From the NCBI GenBank assembly GCA_964638815.1, contig CAZXBB010000246.1, positions 1 to 5,396 on the forward strand: DNA of 5,396 nt, written 5' to 3'. The notes below the pieces were generated by a model. That model saw only the letters and a list, made by a program, of their open reading frames with translations. It was not told where the DNA came from and did no database searches. This stretch comes from CAZXBB01 sp964638815. Lineage in GTDB: Bacteria > Planctomycetota > Phycisphaerae > Phycisphaerales > SM1A02. Shown here piece by piece: positions 5,079 to 5,396 of this stretch (position 1 is the first letter of the stretch; each line of letters opens with the position of its first letter). The position numbers and the translations under genes were made by a program.

Positions 5079-5327
5079 GGCGGCGGCCCTGAGTGCCACA
5101 AGATGCAGATTGCGTTGTCCTGCTTTGGGCAGTACCTTGGTTCGACGATGGCTCCGGCCCTGGCCCGTAGACTCCTGACGATTCCGAGTCGGGCCGGATT
5201 CCCGAACGCACAGTGGACGCGGCCACGACTTGGTCCATGACCTGCTCACGACCCTCTCCACACCTTTCTTCTCACCCGAGGGATGATCGTGCCGACCACA
5301 GCGCCCTGCTCGACTGAGACGAAGGCC
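5079..5327. other. Gene-free stretch upstream of the pyrE-like start
   Basis: No recognisable gene on either strand. The plus-strand frame from ATG 5103 to TGA 5238 would give 45 residues (MQIALSCFGQYLG and onward) without an RBS or known motif, and minus-strand frames are low-complexity. The stretch is visibly less GC-rich than the rest. It holds the stem-loop at 5160-5197 and a 27-nt tract without any G (5251-5277, pyrimidine-rich on the plus strand). No convincing promoter or T-run terminator was found. Confidence 0.5.
5160..5197 (+). other. Imperfect long stem-loop
   Basis: GGCCC (5162-5166) and GACTC (5170-5174) pair with GAGTC (5186-5190) and GGGCC (5191-5195). This gives a ten-pair stem with a 3-nt bulge (GTA, 5167-5169) and an 11-nt loop. 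C5160-G5197 and a T-G wobble extend it to twelve. No T-run follows on either side, so it is not a classical intrinsic terminator. It could be a leader structure ahead of the pyrE-like gene or a degenerate terminator. Confidence 0.45.
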
Positions 5328-5396
5328 ATGCCCCGCCACCCCGCACTCGTTTCCTTTCTGCTGGAACGCGCCATCAAGTTCGGCTCCTTCCGGCTT
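5328..5396 (+). CDS. pyrE: Probable orotate phosphoribosyltransferase (PyrE), N-terminal fragment cut by the window edge
   Basis: The last 69 nt give 23 open codons: MPRHPALVSFLLERAIKFGS then FRL. The pattern (short polar start, a helix ending LLxERAIKFG, then a F-x-L strand) matches the start of PyrE proteins, where it is followed by ASGxxSxYY(I/V)D. PyrE joins orotate and PRPP to make OMP in pyrimidine synthesis. GAAGG (5321-5325) precedes the ATG but only two bases away; an in-frame ATG at 5283 would add 15 residues that do not look like PyrE. The catalytic PRPP loop lies outside the window, so the call rests on one short segment. Confidence 0.55.
   Translation, partial: MPRHPALVSFLLERAIKFGSFRL

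Noticed and set aside
5130..5200. tRNA or tmRNA 3' end suggested by GGTTCGA (5140-5146)
   Set aside because: No matching acceptor stem, anticodon arm or CCA end could be folded around it on either strand.
4387..5238. Upstream extension of the HtrA frame to a 770-residue protein
   Set aside because: The added 284 residues are Arg/Pro/Ser-rich low-complexity sequence antisense to the dockerin and SmpB-like remnants; the ATG at 4386 has a good RBS and starts the membrane anchor.
5103..5240. 45-residue plus-strand open frame before pyrE
   Set aside because: No RBS, no recognisable motif, and an open frame of this length is common in GC-rich DNA.
4266..5339. 357-codon minus-strand frame with CHRDPMSQGPHVTGTP sequence
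   Set aside because: The repeated peptide is the complement of the 16-bp array; the remainder is antisense to better-supported plus-strand remnants and overlaps the HtrA start.

Overview
The window is very GC-rich by eye and gene-dense. Three things point to a planctomycete, most likely class Phycisphaerae: the remnant at 4605-4925, which pairs a GSPAIDAGDN-type surface-protein end with two dockerin-like repeats ending AAWGPC; the LPPGHPP-type Pro/His linker in the secreted NTF2-like protein; and the overall composition. This is inferred from protein style; no rRNA or taxonomic marker is present.

Left three-quarters (about 81-4386, all on the minus strand): a compact gene train. In transcription order it encodes an inner-membrane-anchored HtrA/DegP-type serine protease with two PDZ domains (4386-2926), an OppF/DppF-type peptide-transporter ATPase (2890-2012), two membrane-anchored bacterial PH-domain proteins (2015-1491 and 1494-742), and a secreted NTF2/SnoaL-like protein with a proline-rich linker (698-81). 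Three of the four junctions are 4-nt overlaps or a 35-nt gap, so these genes probably form an operon. The last gene follows after 43 nt with its own strong Shine-Dalgarno and may also have a weak internal promoter. The products suggest a cell-envelope module, but no permease or substrate-binding protein is present, so the ATPase is an orphan here. The last gene ends inside a short tandem array (units of 14-15 bp, 1-88) that runs off the left edge.

Right quarter (about 4387-5396, plus strand): eroded, rearranged DNA. After a roughly 200-nt divergent intergenic region come an intact-looking RBS and ATG (4576-4590) joined out of frame to the C-terminal end of a dockerin-bearing surface protein, which itself carries a nonsense TGA. 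Its last codons (Trp-Gly-Pro-Cys) are expanded into three 16-bp tandem copies (4915-4962). Directly after the array is a fragment that looks like the C-terminal tail of SmpB (to 5078). About 250 nt with no recognisable gene follow, containing a long imperfect stem-loop and a 27-nt G-free tract. The window ends in what looks like the first 23 codons of pyrE (orotate phosphoribosyltransferase).

No clear new defence, RNA or mobile system is visible. The points most worth a second look are the two short tandem arrays that each sit on a gene's 3' end and place TGA in all three frames, the SmpB-tail/dockerin junction, and the unusual protease-ATPase-PH-PH-NTF2 gene order.
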